A stretch of 64,000 bases of DNA from Hoeflea sp038900095 (GCF_038900095.1 NZ_JBBMQQ010000010.1:62001-126000), one strand, 5' to 3'; shown: positions 29,464-39,318, numbered from the stretch's first letter. Translations and numbers: made by a program. The notes: generated by a model from the sequence alone, not told the origin.

Positions 29464-31053
29464 CAATACGCTTGGCGCTTTTGCGGCGGTCTGCGCCTGG
29501 TCCTTTAGGGGCTTGGAAAACCGGGATGCATGAAGTGTCGACAACCGGGTGCCGGTATAGGCGCCCTGAACCTGCTCCGCACCCGCAGCGCAGGCACTTT
29601 TCAGATCCTCCTCACTGTCAACACCGGTCAGGATGACCGGTGTTTCGACTGTTGAGGCCAGTTGCAGAAACAGCGTCAGCATCTGAACCAGACGGGTTTC
29701 CCCCGCAAGCGACCTGATGCCGGAGAAATCGAGGCGGACACGGTCGACCGGAAAGGCCCGGACCATCGACAGGCCGGCAATGCTGGCAGCAAGCTCGCTG
29801 ACGGCGATCTTGATGCCTTTTTCCCGCAGCTTTTCGAGATTGGCCAGCACGATCGCGGCTTCCGTCCGAGTCGCGTTGGACTCGACATCCAGGATCAGGC
29901 GGCCTGGCTCGAACCCGGTCCTCTCCAGCGCATCCATCACCGACTGGGCAAAGGCAGGATCGCGAAGCTGGATCGCTGACACCGGCAGGGTGATGTCCGC
30001 CTTGTCTGCCCAGCCACCCGCATCCGTCAGCGCCCGTTCAAGCATCCACTTGCCCAGCGGCAGGACCAGACCGCTGGCTTCGGCCAGCGCCATGAAGTCT
30101 TCCTGGGCGAGGTCTTCCTCCTCGGAACGGGACCAGCGCAACCGCACTGTAAATCCTGACACCGACAGCGTGGATGTTTTGACCACGGGTTGGTAATCGA
30201 GATGAAATGCCCCGGCGGCAATGCCTTCACGCATTTCCGCTTCCATTTGCTGACGGTGCCGGTGGTTGTCTTCCATTTCATGGGTAAAGAAGCAGTGGGT
30301 AGAACCTGTCTTGTCCTTGGCATGATAGAGCGCCAGATCGGCACGTTTGAGCAATTCGGACAATGTGACGACACGGTCATCGGTAACGGCAAAACCGATG
30401 CTGCCGGCAGTCTCGATCAGACCGGCCGGGCTTTCGACCGGGCGAAACACGAAGGCCGACAGGCCATCGCAGAAACTCGAGATCGTCTTGGTGCCGGGCG
30501 CGCTTTCCCACAGCAGCACAAACTCGTCGCCGCCCAGCCGGTAGACCCGCTGCCCCGGCTTGCAATAGGCCTTGAACCGCTCGGCAAGCACCTTGAGCAC
30601 CAGGTCGCCGGCAGCATGTCCCATCGTGTCATTGATATATTTGAAGCGGTCGAGATCAAACAGCAACAACGCCACCGGAGGTGATTTCCCGGTCCTGCAG
30701 CGGATGATCCGCTCCACGTCCTCGCTCAACGCATGGCGATTGCCCAACCCTGTCAGACTGTCGTGATATGCCGCTTGCCGCAGCTGCTCGGTTACGGCCC
30801 GTTCGCTCTGGATCTGCCGTGCCAGGCGATCATGGCGATAGCCAAGACCTGCGACAAGCACGGTAATGCCCAAGGGCGCCGCAATCGCGGCCAACCCGAA
30901 CGGACTGGATAGAAATTCATAGCCTGCATGCGCAATAGCCGCCCCGAGAAGCACCTCATACAAAATGGCTGCCAACGGCGTAACAATTGCGATCACCAAA
31001 CCAGCGATTACATATCGCTTACAAGCGTTTGGCACATACGAATTCAGCATCAT
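29452..31053 (-). CDS. Membrane GGDEF protein with degenerate EAL domain
   Basis: A 533-residue protein with two N-terminal membrane helices (about 16-36 and 54-72), a GGDEF diguanylate cyclase domain with an intact active site (RLGGDEF at about 172-178, FDLDRFKYINDTMGH upstream) and an EAL-fold domain. No RxxD inhibitory site precedes GGDEF. In the EAL domain the signature is lost: GFEALLRW is GFTVRLRW, the metal-binding DDFGTG loop and the EGVE motif are not present. It should therefore make c-di-GMP but not hydrolyse it. The start MMLNSYV at 31053 has AGGAG eight to ten bases upstream. Confidence 0.88.
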   Translation of the reverse strand: MMLNSYVPNACKRYVIAGLVIAIVTPLAAILYEVLLGAAIAHAGYEFLSSPFGLAAIAAPLGITVLVAGLGYRHDRLARQIQSERAVTEQLRQAAYHDSLTGLGNRHALSEDVERIIRCRTGKSPPVALLLFDLDRFKYINDTMGHAAGDLVLKVLAERFKAYCKPGQRVYRLGGDEFVLLWESAPGTKTISSFCDGLSAFVFRPVESPAGLIETAGSIGFAVTDDRVVTLSELLKRADLALYHAKDKTGSTHCFFTHEMEDNHRHRQQMEAEMREGIAAGAFHLDYQPVVKTSTLSVSGFTVRLRWSRSEEEDLAQEDFMALAEASGLVLPLGKWMLERALTDAGGWADKADITLPVSAIQLRDPAFAQSVMDALERTGFEPGRLILDVESNATRTEAAIVLANLEKLREKGIKIAVSELAASIAGLSMVRAFPVDRVRLDFSGIRSLAGETRLVQMLTLFLQLASTVETPVILTGVDSEEDLKSACAAGAEQVQGAYTGTRLSTLHASRFSKPLKDQAQTAAKAPSVLKIA

Positions 31054-31281
31054 GCCAAAGTCTCCTGTTCCGAAGACCAGATGCACCGCCAGAACTTAAC
31101 AAAAAGTCACTAGCGAAATGCCGTGGTAAACGCCGCATTGACGGGATTCTTCAAAATTTAAGCTTTTACCGGTAAACCGGTGGAAAATTCCGTCCCGGAC
31201 ATGCCAGGGGTGGAGTTCAGGTTGATGCAAAACGCGCATACATCATTGATTTTTCACACAAATCCCCCAAAAGGCAGCCCC

Positions 31282-32229
31282 ATGCCCATCCGTAAGACAG
31301 TATTAACGCTATCAACGCTTAGTTTTTCGTTGCAGCAGCTGTTTGCGCGGCCGGCAGCACGGCGTGCGAAATCCGGATCAGGCATGCTGCCGGTTCTGGC
31401 ATCATTGATACTGGTCGCAGCAACCGGTCTGTCGGGTTGCAACTCGACCAGTCTTGAAGACGGATTGCAGCCGATCGGCAACGCTGGCAAGCAGGCATCA
31501 AAGTCCAAGAGGCCTGATGTCAAGAAGCTGGATCCGCCCGGCAATGGCCGCTACGGCGATCGCAAGCCGGTCGATTTCGGCAAGTTTCACCCGGATCGCT
31601 ATCCGGTCCACGGCATCGATATTTCCAAATGGCAGGGCGATATCGACTGGAACAAGCTCCGCCGCGCCGGTGTTGGCTTTGTCTTCATCAAGGCAACCGA
31701 AGGCGGCGACCACAATGACAGCCGTTTTCCGGAATACTGGCGCAGCGCCCGCGCGGCCGGCATCCCGCACGCGCCCTACCATTTCTACTATTTCTGCCGC
31801 CCGGCACGCGAACAGGCCGCCTGGTTCATCGCCAACGTGCCGCGTGAATCCGTGCAGATGCCGCCCGTTCTCGATGTCGAATGGAACCATGCCTCCAAGA
31901 CCTGCACATCCCGTCCCGATCCGGAAACCGTGCGCATCGAGATGAAGGTGTGGATGGACATTGTCGGCCGTCATTACGGCAAGCGCCCGATCATCTACAC
32001 CCCGGTCGATTTCCACCGCGAGAACCTCGACGGCCATTTCCAGGGCTACCAGTTCTGGCTCAGGTCGGTCGCAGCCCACCCGCAGGACATCTATCCCGAT
32101 CACCCCTGGACCTTCTGGCAATATACCGGCACCGGCATGATGGACGGCATCAAGGGCGACACCGACATCAACGCCTTTGCCGGTACCAAGAGCCAGTGGG
32201 AAGCCTGGCTGAGGAAGTACGCGCGGTGA
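31282..32229 (+). CDS. GH25-family muramidase, probable lipoprotein
   Basis: The protein has a glycoside hydrolase family 25 (lysozyme) domain: VHGIDISKWQGDIDWNKL, GVGFVFIKATEGGDHND, YHFYYFCRPAREQA and the acidic VLDVEWNHA, with the C-terminal HPWTFWQYTGTG. From the 31282 start it is 315 residues with a lipobox LSGC at Cys53 after a hydrophobic run. An ATG at 31384 (MLPVLASLILVAATG) would give a textbook 19-residue lipoprotein signal and may be the true start. It likely remodels peptidoglycan from the periplasmic face. Confidence 0.85.
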   Translation: MPIRKTVLTLSTLSFSLQQLFARPAARRAKSGSGMLPVLASLILVAATGLSGCNSTSLEDGLQPIGNAGKQASKSKRPDVKKLDPPGNGRYGDRKPVDFGKFHPDRYPVHGIDISKWQGDIDWNKLRRAGVGFVFIKATEGGDHNDSRFPEYWRSARAAGIPHAPYHFYYFCRPAREQAAWFIANVPRESVQMPPVLDVEWNHASKTCTSRPDPETVRIEMKVWMDIVGRHYGKRPIIYTPVDFHRENLDGHFQGYQFWLRSVAAHPQDIYPDHPWTFWQYTGTGMMDGIKGDTDINAFAGTKSQWEAWLRKYAR

Positions 32230-32305
32230 ACTCGACCATGTTCTGCCGCACGGCTTGGCGGACTTGTGTGTGAGTGAGCCGATGGAGCACCGGATCGAGG
32301 TTGCA

Positions 32306-32830
32306 ATGCAGGATATCGAAATCCGTGAGAGCCGGGCCGGCGATCTACCCTCGATAGACCGGCTCTATCCCGCAGCCTTCCCCGACGAGGATCTGCTGCC
32401 GCTAATACGGCATTTGCTCACGCAGGAACCCGGCATCCTCTCACTGACCGCTCACGCAGGTGATGCAATGACCGGCCATATCCTTTTCACCATCTGCGCG
32501 ATGACGGACGGTGATGCGAAGGCCGCCCTGCTGGCCCCGCTCGCTGTAGCTCCCGCATTCCAGCGTCAGGGCATCGGCACTGCACTGATCCGCGACGGTC
32601 TGAAGCGGCTGGGCCAGTCCGGCGTGGCCCATGTCTATGTGCTCGGCGATCCCGCATACTATGGCCGGAGCGGTTTTAGCCCCGAAACCGGTGTCACCCC
32701 ACCCTATCCCCTCGCCCCGGAATGGCGCGAAGCCTGGCAGTCGTTTGGCCTCACGTCCGCGCCGATGCCGGCTGAAGGCAAACTCGTTCTCCCGCAAGTC
32801 TGGATGCAACCGGCGCTGTGGGGGCCGTGA
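32306..32830 (+). CDS. GNAT-family N-acetyltransferase
   Basis: A 174-residue acetyltransferase with the acetyl-CoA signature VAPAFQRQGIGTALIRDGLKRL (about 85-106) and the YVLGDPAYYGRSGF segment seen in the COG3153/YhbS-like group. The ATG at 32306 is chosen because GAGG ends five bases before it; upstream ATGs at 32282 and 32255 lack good ribosome sites. The acceptor substrate is unknown. Confidence 0.87.
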   Translation: MQDIEIRESRAGDLPSIDRLYPAAFPDEDLLPLIRHLLTQEPGILSLTAHAGDAMTGHILFTICAMTDGDAKAALLAPLAVAPAFQRQGIGTALIRDGLKRLGQSGVAHVYVLGDPAYYGRSGFSPETGVTPPYPLAPEWREAWQSFGLTSAPMPAEGKLVLPQVWMQPALWGP

Positions 32831-32914
32831 CAAGTTTGTTGCATCCCGTAGAATACCTCATCATTGCCACAAATCTGGGGGCCGCTCGCCGCCCCATCAG
32901 GAGTTGACGCCATC

Positions 32915-34099
32915 ATGACATCGAAGCTTTCCCTCGCCATTCTTCTCGCAGGCCTTGCCACCCCCGCCATGGCCCAGGCCCCCGCCTGCGGCGGCAATTT
33001 CGCCCAGTTTCTCGAAGGCGTCAAAGCCGAGGCGATGGCCCGCGGCGTCAGCGGCGAGGTCGCGACCCGGGCGCTGCGCAATGCCTCGATCGACAGGAAG
33101 GTGCTCTCGCGCGATCGCGCCCAGGGCGTGTTCCGCCAGACTTTTCTTCAGTTCTCCAAGCGCTCTGTGAGTTCCAACCGCATGCAGGTCGGCGCCAGGA
33201 AGATGAAGCAATACGCTAACACCTTTGCCCGCGCCGAGGCCCAGTATGGCGTACCCGCAGCCGTCATCACCGCGTTCTGGGGACTGGAGACAGACTTTGG
33301 CGCGGTCCAGGGCGACTTCAACACCATGAACGCGCTGGCGACACTGGCGCATGACTGCCGCCGGCCAGAACTGTTCCGCCCGCAGCTGCTTGCCGCCATC
33401 GAAATGGTCGGACACGGCGACCTCGACCCCAATAGCACCACCGGCGCCTGGGCCGGCGAGATCGGCCAGGTGCAGATGCTGCCCAGGGACATCATCGAAT
33501 ACGGCGTCGATGGTGACGGCGATGGTCACGTCAACCTGAAGAAGTCCTCCGAAGACGCGATCATGACGGCGGCAAAATTCATCAAGGCCTTGGGCTGGCG
33601 CGCCGGCGAACCCTGGCTGGCCGAAGTCTCCGTGCCGTCGGGCAATTTCCCCTATGAGAAGTCAGGCCTCGACGGTGGCATGACGCTGAACGACTGGACC
33701 GCATTGGGCGTCAAATTCCGCAATGGCGTACCGACATCGAAGAACCTGCCTGCCGATCTGCTGTTTCCGCAGGGGCGCAATGGTCCGGCCTTCCTGGCGT
33801 TTCCGAATTTCTCGATCTATCTCGAGTGGAACCAGAGCTTTATCTACACCACTTCGGCCGCCTATTTCGCCACCCGGCTTGCCGGCGCCAAGCCCTATGA
33901 TGCCGGCAATCCCGGCAACGGACTTGACGATGCTGCGATGAAACAGTTGCAGCAGAAGCTCGCCGCCCGCGGCCATGATGTCGGCAAGATCGACGGCATC
34001 CTGGGGGGCGGCACCCGCGCCGCCGTCCGCGCCGAACAGCTGCGGCTCGGCCTGCCCGCCGACGGTTGGCCGGATCAGGCGCTGCTGGGCAAGCTCTAG
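32915..34099 (+). CDS. Lytic murein transglycosylase (MltB-like) with peptidoglycan-binding domain
   Basis: A 394-residue secreted enzyme with signal peptide MTSKLSLAILLAGLATPAMA, an SLT_2 domain with the catalytic glutamate in TAFWGLETDFGAVQG (about residue 125), GQVQMLPRDIIEYGVDGDGDG, and a C-terminal PG_binding_1 repeat (about 325-390, LQQKLAARGHDVGKIDG). AGGAG precedes the ATG. Its stop overlaps the stop of the convergent antiporter gene by four bases, leaving no room for a terminator. Confidence 0.93.
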   Translation: MTSKLSLAILLAGLATPAMAQAPACGGNFAQFLEGVKAEAMARGVSGEVATRALRNASIDRKVLSRDRAQGVFRQTFLQFSKRSVSSNRMQVGARKMKQYANTFARAEAQYGVPAAVITAFWGLETDFGAVQGDFNTMNALATLAHDCRRPELFRPQLLAAIEMVGHGDLDPNSTTGAWAGEIGQVQMLPRDIIEYGVDGDGDGHVNLKKSSEDAIMTAAKFIKALGWRAGEPWLAEVSVPSGNFPYEKSGLDGGMTLNDWTALGVKFRNGVPTSKNLPADLLFPQGRNGPAFLAFPNFSIYLEWNQSFIYTTSAAYFATRLAGAKPYDAGNPGNGLDDAAMKQLQQKLAARGHDVGKIDGILGGGTRAAVRAEQLRLGLPADGWPDQALLGKL

Positions 34100-35577
34100 G
34101 GCTTTTCCGCTTCAGGCTTGTCCGCTGCAGCATCAGCCGCAGCCGCCGGTCGCGCGATGTCCGGGCTTTCCGCCTGGACCTCGGACCGGCGCGCCCGGCG
34201 CTGGTAAAGCGCGAACCGGGCAGCCCGATAGCGTGCACGCATCGCCCACATCACGTTCTCCACGCCATCGATTTCGCCCTCATAGGCTTGCGCAAGCGCT
34301 TCCTTATAGGAGCCCAGCCCCTCGTTCGCCAGGTCCTCGACGCGCTCCATCAGGTTGAACCAGATCGGCGATACCAGAAGCGAGATTGCCGTTACAGCAA
34401 TCGCCAGCCGGTAGATATCGGAGCCAAAGGCGCCCGAGGCAAAACCCGCAGCAGCAAGCACGAACGAAAACTCGCCGATCTGCGCCATCGACAGGCCGGC
34501 CAGCAACGCGGTTTTCGGATCGGAACCGGTAATCCTGAGCAGGAAGATATTCAGTGCCGTCTTCAGCCCCACCACCAGAAGTGCTGCGGCAAGCACCAGC
34601 GCAATGTTGGCGAGAATGAAATCGAGGTCGATCAACAGCCCGATCGACAGGAAGAACACCACCAGCAGGATGCTCTGGATCGGTTCTATCACCGGGATGA
34701 CCCGGCTTCGAAGCGTCGAGTTGCCAACGATGATGCCTGCGAGAAACGCCCCGTAAACCGGGGAAAGACCGGCTAGGCCTGACAGGGCCGCGGCGGAGAA
34801 GCACAGCGCCAGCGAGCCGATCGCCAGCAGGTCGACATTGTCCTCGATGGCCTCGGCAAAAGGCAGCTTGAGCTTGGGATTGCGGCCAAACCACCACAGC
34901 AAACCGGCCAGCAGCGCCACCGCGACCACAACCTTGAACGTTACCTCGGCTATATCAAAACCATCGCCGCCAAGGCTTGAGACCAGGATCAGCATCGGCA
35001 CCACCGCGATGTCCTGCGCGATCAGCACGCCAACGGCGACCCGGCCCGGCGCACCGCGCAATTCACCCATTTCCTCGAGCATCTTCATCGCCACCACCGT
35101 GCTCGACAACGCGATGATGAAGCCCAGGATGAGGGTTTCCGAAGGGCTGGCACCCAGCATGAACGCCAGCAAGGCAGCCAGCACCATAGAGGCAATCAGC
35201 TGTCCGCCGGCCACGATCACCGCCTGCTTGAGGCTGAGCACGAACGCCTTGATCGACAACTCCATGCCGATGAAGAACAGCAGAACCACCACGCCCATCT
35301 CGGCAAGCAGCGCCACATTCTCCGACGACGAAATTACCCCGAGGCCGGTGGGGCCCAGAGCCAGGCCCGCCAGGATGAAACCGACCAGCGGCGGCTGCCG
35401 CAACCGCATGAACCCCAGGCCGAGCAGCGCTGCAATTGCCACGGCAATCGCAATCGCCACCATCGCGTCACCATGATGGCCGCCCTGGCCGACGGCTTGC
35501 TCGACGACTTGCGCAACGGCCTTTTCCACCACCTCGCCAACAACTTCGACCGCACCCGAGATTTGTTCTTCCATCAA
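34096..35577 (-). CDS. CPA2-family monovalent cation:proton antiporter
   Basis: The 493-residue protein has an unusual polar, amphipathic N-terminus (about 1-38), then about twelve membrane helices of the KefB/Na+-H+ exchanger fold (LRQPPLVGFILAGLALGP, ALSSTVVAMKMLEE, GLSPVYGAFLAGIIVGNS) and a charged C-terminal tail with many alanines and prolines. No TrkA-N domain follows, so it lacks the classic KefB nucleotide-binding regulator. K+ or Na+ export is likely. Confidence 0.9.
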   Translation of the reverse strand: MMEEQISGAVEVVGEVVEKAVAQVVEQAVGQGGHHGDAMVAIAIAVAIAALLGLGFMRLRQPPLVGFILAGLALGPTGLGVISSSENVALLAEMGVVVLLFFIGMELSIKAFVLSLKQAVIVAGGQLIASMVLAALLAFMLGASPSETLILGFIIALSSTVVAMKMLEEMGELRGAPGRVAVGVLIAQDIAVVPMLILVSSLGGDGFDIAEVTFKVVVAVALLAGLLWWFGRNPKLKLPFAEAIEDNVDLLAIGSLALCFSAAALSGLAGLSPVYGAFLAGIIVGNSTLRSRVIPVIEPIQSILLVVFFLSIGLLIDLDFILANIALVLAAALLVVGLKTALNIFLLRITGSDPKTALLAGLSMAQIGEFSFVLAAAGFASGAFGSDIYRLAIAVTAISLLVSPIWFNLMERVEDLANEGLGSYKEALAQAYEGEIDGVENVMWAMRARYRAARFALYQRRARRSEVQAESPDIARPAAAADAAADKPEAEKP

Positions 35578-36068
35578 TCACCCCTCAAGCGCGCAGCCTA
35601 GTGTGCTTCGCAGCAAAAAGAAAACGGATCGGGCAGAATTCAGGTTTATGGAAGGCAAAGACATCCGCGATAAACAAATTTCTACTTGCCGGCCCGCACC
35701 GCATTTCCCGCGGCCCCAACTGGCCCGGATCAAGAAAAGCAAACCAACTAGAAAACGGAAAAACCCGGCGGGACCACCCACCGGCCAGAGCGCGTCTCGC
35801 CTGTGTTTCCTGGCCGCTTAAGTGTGTGAAAAGGCAGTCTGCATTCGACTTTTGATCAAGGCAGACCCGCCGCACCATTTACGAAAAGGAAACAATTTTA
35901 ATCAATAAGTATCTGAATATTTGAATTTAAATATACACATCCGAAGACGCTCAATACCTTCCCGCAGTCAAATGAGAAGACGCGGCAAGGATCAAACCCG
36001 AAACAGCTGGCCCTGACGGATCATGATTGGTTCCCGGTGACCGCATCATGGCAAACGAGGATCTCTCC
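35578..36068. other. Intergenic region between antiporter and chemoreceptor
   Basis: About 490 bases with no convincing gene. The part from about 35870 to 35945 is strikingly AT-rich for this genome and likely contains the chemoreceptor promoter, but no clear -35/-10 pair was picked out. Confidence 0.5.
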
Positions 36069-38171
36069 ATGATCAAGATGAATATCAGCAGCAAATTCAA
36101 CACGCTGCTATTTGGCGGCGCACTGATTTCCGCCATTGCTGTTGCGGGAACCGTGTTCACGCTGAGCGAGCGCTTTGTCTCTCAGGCGATGCAGGACAAG
36201 CTTGCAAGTGTCGAGACCGAGTTCCAGTCCGAGCTGTCAGCCTCGCAGCGCTCGGCCACCATGCTGGCCAAGCTCGTTGCCGAGCAGCAGAGCGTCAAGC
36301 AATCTTTCGCCGCCCTTGATCGCGATACCCTGGCCGCGGAATTCAAGAGCTCGTTCGAAATGCTCAAGAACGAGTACGACGTCCGCCAGTTCCAGTTCCA
36401 TCTGCCCCCCGCCACCTCGTTCCTGCGCGTTCACAAGCCGGAAAAATTCGGCGACGACCTGTCCGGTTTCCGCAATACGGTGCTGCAGGTCAATTCGACC
36501 AAGACCAGCCTCTCCGGCCTTGAAGCCGGTGTCGCCGGCATCGGCATCCGCGGCCTCGCCCCGATTTCGCTGGACGGCAAGCACATTGGCTCTGTCGAAT
36601 TCGGTCTCAGCCTGCACAGCGGCTTTGTCGAGAAATTCACCCGCAACACCGGCAACCCCGCTGCCATCTTTGCAATCGGCAAGGACGGCCTGAACGAGAT
36701 CGGCACCACATTGCCCGCCGGCCTGGATCCGGAGAAGTCACTCGGCCTCGGCGACCTGACCGGCAAGCGGGTAACCTTCGAAAAGACACCCGGAACCGAT
36801 GGCGTCTATGCCAACATCGTGTTTCCGATCGCAGATGTTTCCGGCAACACCATCGGCGTTGCTGTCGTTGCGGTTGATCGCACCAACTACAATGCCATTG
36901 CCACGGCCGGCCTTTGGGCCGCAGCAGCCGTTTTCGTGCTGATGATCCTGATTGCCGCGGCCATCTCGCTGATCAGCCGGCCGATGATCTACCGTCCGCT
37001 GGCCAGCATGACCGATTACATGGGGCTGCTTGCAAAGGGCGATCTGAAAACCGAAGTCCCCTTCACCCAGCGCTCGGACGAACTCGGATCCATGGCCAAG
37101 GCCGTCGAAGTCTTCCGCAACTCGGCGCTGCGCAACATCGATCTCGAAAACGAAGCCGAGGAAACCCGCTTCGCCTCCGAGGAAGAGCGTGCCGCCAACG
37201 AAGCCGAAAAGGCGCGCCAGGCGCAGCAGTTGCAGGAAGCGGTCTCCGCACTTGCCGAAGGCCTGGGGCAACTGGCCGAGGGCAACCTCGCCTTCCGCAT
37301 CACCAAGGCCTTCCCCGGCTCGCTCGAAGCCGTCCGCCAGGATTTCAACACATCGATCGAAAGCCTTGAGACCGCCTTCACCACCATCGCCGGAAGCTCA
37401 GGCAATATCGGCCAGGGCACCGCCGAGATCCGCAGCTCGACCGACAACCTGTCGCGCCGCACCGAACAGCAGGCTGCCTCGCTCGAACAGACCGCCGCAG
37501 CCCTCGACGAGATCACCTCGACGGTGCAGGCAGCCCACAAGCGGGCGACCGACATCGGCCGCATGGTCGGCGAGGCCTCAAGCGTTGCCAGCGAGTCCGA
37601 AACCATCGTCCAGGATACCGTGACCGCCATGAGCGAGATCGAAACCTCATCCAAACAGGTGGCCCAGATCATCGGCGTGATCAACGAGATCGCCTTCCAG
37701 ACCAACCTTCTCGCACTCAATGCCGGCGTCGAGGCCGCCCGCGCCGGGGAAGCCGGCAAGGGCTTCGCCGTGGTTGCCCAGGAAGTTCGCGAACTGGCTC
37801 AACGCTCGGCAAGCGCCGCCAAGGAGATCAACACGCTGCTGGAAAAATCCGAAGCCCACGTCCAGTCCGGCGTGACGCTTGTCACCCGCACCGGCGAGGC
37901 CCTGCAGAAGATCGGCGGCCACGTGCAGTCGATCAACTCCAACGTCAAGGCGATGGTCACGTCCTCGCAGGAACAGTCCGTCGGCATCCAGGAAATCAAC
38001 ACCGCCGTCAACCAGATGGACCAGGTAACCCAGCAGAACGCAGCCATGGTCGAGGAAACCACCGCTGCCGTTCATACGGTCTTCGAGGAAACAGAAACCC
38101 TCAACCAGGCCATCGCCCGCTTCCAGATCGGCGGCAAGGCCAGCCATCAGGGCAGAGCCCGCGCCGCCTGA
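36069..38171 (+). CDS. Methyl-accepting chemotaxis protein with double Cache sensor
   Basis: A 700-residue chemoreceptor: membrane helix 1 (about 12-32), a periplasmic sensor with FQFHLPPATSFLRVHKPEKFGDD typical of dCache_3 domains (about 105-140 shown in part), membrane helix 2 (about 280-303), HAMP, and the cytoplasmic signalling domain with the hairpin tip AFQTNLLALNAGVEAARAGE. The C-terminus ends GRARAA with no CheR-binding pentapeptide. The ATG at 36069 has GAGGA seven bases upstream; ATGs at 36048 and 36027 do not. Confidence 0.93.
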   Translation: MIKMNISSKFNTLLFGGALISAIAVAGTVFTLSERFVSQAMQDKLASVETEFQSELSASQRSATMLAKLVAEQQSVKQSFAALDRDTLAAEFKSSFEMLKNEYDVRQFQFHLPPATSFLRVHKPEKFGDDLSGFRNTVLQVNSTKTSLSGLEAGVAGIGIRGLAPISLDGKHIGSVEFGLSLHSGFVEKFTRNTGNPAAIFAIGKDGLNEIGTTLPAGLDPEKSLGLGDLTGKRVTFEKTPGTDGVYANIVFPIADVSGNTIGVAVVAVDRTNYNAIATAGLWAAAAVFVLMILIAAAISLISRPMIYRPLASMTDYMGLLAKGDLKTEVPFTQRSDELGSMAKAVEVFRNSALRNIDLENEAEETRFASEEERAANEAEKARQAQQLQEAVSALAEGLGQLAEGNLAFRITKAFPGSLEAVRQDFNTSIESLETAFTTIAGSSGNIGQGTAEIRSSTDNLSRRTEQQAASLEQTAAALDEITSTVQAAHKRATDIGRMVGEASSVASESETIVQDTVTAMSEIETSSKQVAQIIGVINEIAFQTNLLALNAGVEAARAGEAGKGFAVVAQEVRELAQRSASAAKEINTLLEKSEAHVQSGVTLVTRTGEALQKIGGHVQSINSNVKAMVTSSQEQSVGIQEINTAVNQMDQVTQQNAAMVEETTAAVHTVFEETETLNQAIARFQIGGKASHQGRARAA

Positions 38172-38195
38172 CATCAAGCAGCCTGAAGAACACGA

Positions 38196-38236
38196 GGACC
38201 ACGTTCACCCCGGCGGTGCGCGTGGTCCCTTGTTTT
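38196..38236 (+). terminator. Terminator after the chemoreceptor gene
   Basis: GGACCACG (38196-38203) pairs with CGTGGTCC (38221-38228), with an inner CACC/GGTG pairing in the loop, followed by CTTGTTTT. This is a standard intrinsic terminator shape. Confidence 0.8.
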
Positions 38237-38319
38237 ATCGGGCTGCGTCTCGCCCAGTTTTTCTTCAGGGCTTTGTCTCCGGATACCGCCGTAGACGGAA
38301 GGCCAACCCGCCGCAGCAC

Positions 38320-38565
38320 TTACAGCTTGTCGAACTCGTCCTTGTCGATCGGCATAAGCATCACCGCCGTCGCCATCACCGCGAACCCGAAAGTCGAGCC
38401 GAACGAGACCAGCAGGATGAACACTGCAGCGATCCGGCTCGATGAGCCAAGCACCAGATCACCAAACCCGTTGATGTTGAAATAGACCACGGCAGCAGCC
38501 ACCAGCCAGCCGATCAGCACCCCGAGGGCTGAATTGATGAGTACGAAACGGATCAGTTTTGGCAT
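38320..38565 (-). CDS. Small membrane protein (two helices)
   Basis: An 81-residue protein with two hydrophobic helices (about residues 6-32 and 42-70), MPKLIRFVLINSALGVLIGW at the start and a charged end DKDEFDKL. GGAG lies upstream of the ATG at 38565. It resembles short conserved hypothetical membrane proteins of Rhizobiales, but no function is known. It is downstream of the DUF421 gene on the same strand with a 114-base gap. Confidence 0.75.
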   Translation of the reverse strand: MPKLIRFVLINSALGVLIGWLVAAAVVYFNINGFGDLVLGSSSRIAAVFILLVSFGSTFGFAVMATAVMLMPIDKDEFDKL

Positions 38566-38679
38566 GTGTGATCTCCGCACCAGCCAGGGGGCTGGGTCTG
38601 AAACGCCATTCTAGCGCAAAACCCGCACCCGGACCGCGTGACAGATGCGCGCGGCGCAATGTGTTGCGTCAGTCTCGCG

Positions 38680-39159
38680 TCAGGCGGCCTCGAACACGTT
38701 CAGCGAACCATCGGTTTCAAGCACCACCGAAGTCTCGGCTGACAGGTCCGTCCTGCCGTTCTGATGCAGCGCCGCCGTGATCTCTTCGATCGTGACCCGT
38801 TCCCGCCGCATCGCCTTGTCCTGGTAGACACCGCGATGCACCAGCAATCTGGGTTCACTCTTGATCAGGTTTTCAACCGGTTTCCAGCGCACCGACAGCC
38901 AGGTGATGCCAAATTGCAGAACGATCAGCAGCGCCAGCGCAACGATGCCCTCGATCAACGGCACGGACTTGCTGATGATGATCGACGACAGCATCGATCC
39001 GAGGCAGATGGTAACGATGAAATCAAACGCGTTGAACTTGCCCAGCGTCCGTTTTCCTGAGCTTCGCAACATCACGATCAGCGCCGCATAGGCCAGCACC
39101 CCGGTGACCAGGATGCGGCCAATCCCGGCCCAGTCATCGAAAAAGATCGGATTCTCCAT
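38680..39159 (-). CDS. DUF421 / YetF-domain membrane protein
   Basis: A 159-residue protein with three N-terminal membrane helices and a C-terminal YetF domain. The segment MLRSSGKRTLGKFNAFDFIVTICLGSMLSSII (residues about 24-55) and SEPRLLVHRGVYQDKAMRRERVT are family hallmarks. The start at 39159 (MENPIFFDDW) fits the family; the frame runs back to 39249. The cellular role of DUF421 proteins is not established. Confidence 0.88.
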   Translation of the reverse strand: MENPIFFDDWAGIGRILVTGVLAYAALIVMLRSSGKRTLGKFNAFDFIVTICLGSMLSSIIISKSVPLIEGIVALALLIVLQFGITWLSVRWKPVENLIKSEPRLLVHRGVYQDKAMRRERVTIEEITAALHQNGRTDLSAETSVVLETDGSLNVFEAA

Positions 39160-39318
39160 TCTCGGCGTCCCTTGTGAATTGATCGGCTGCAGCGCCGGCA
39201 TCGTCATCACTGGACAGCCAAAAACCGCCCGGCGCCTTGATGCCGGCACCGGTCAACCCGCAAGCAGCAGCATTGGTTCCCCAAACCCCGGCGAAGCCTT
39301 GGTTGGAGCCCGCTGCCC

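Noticed and set aside
35578..35878. Short minus-strand frames upstream of the antiporter gene
   Set aside because: No ribosome sites and no protein-like pattern; treated as intergenic.
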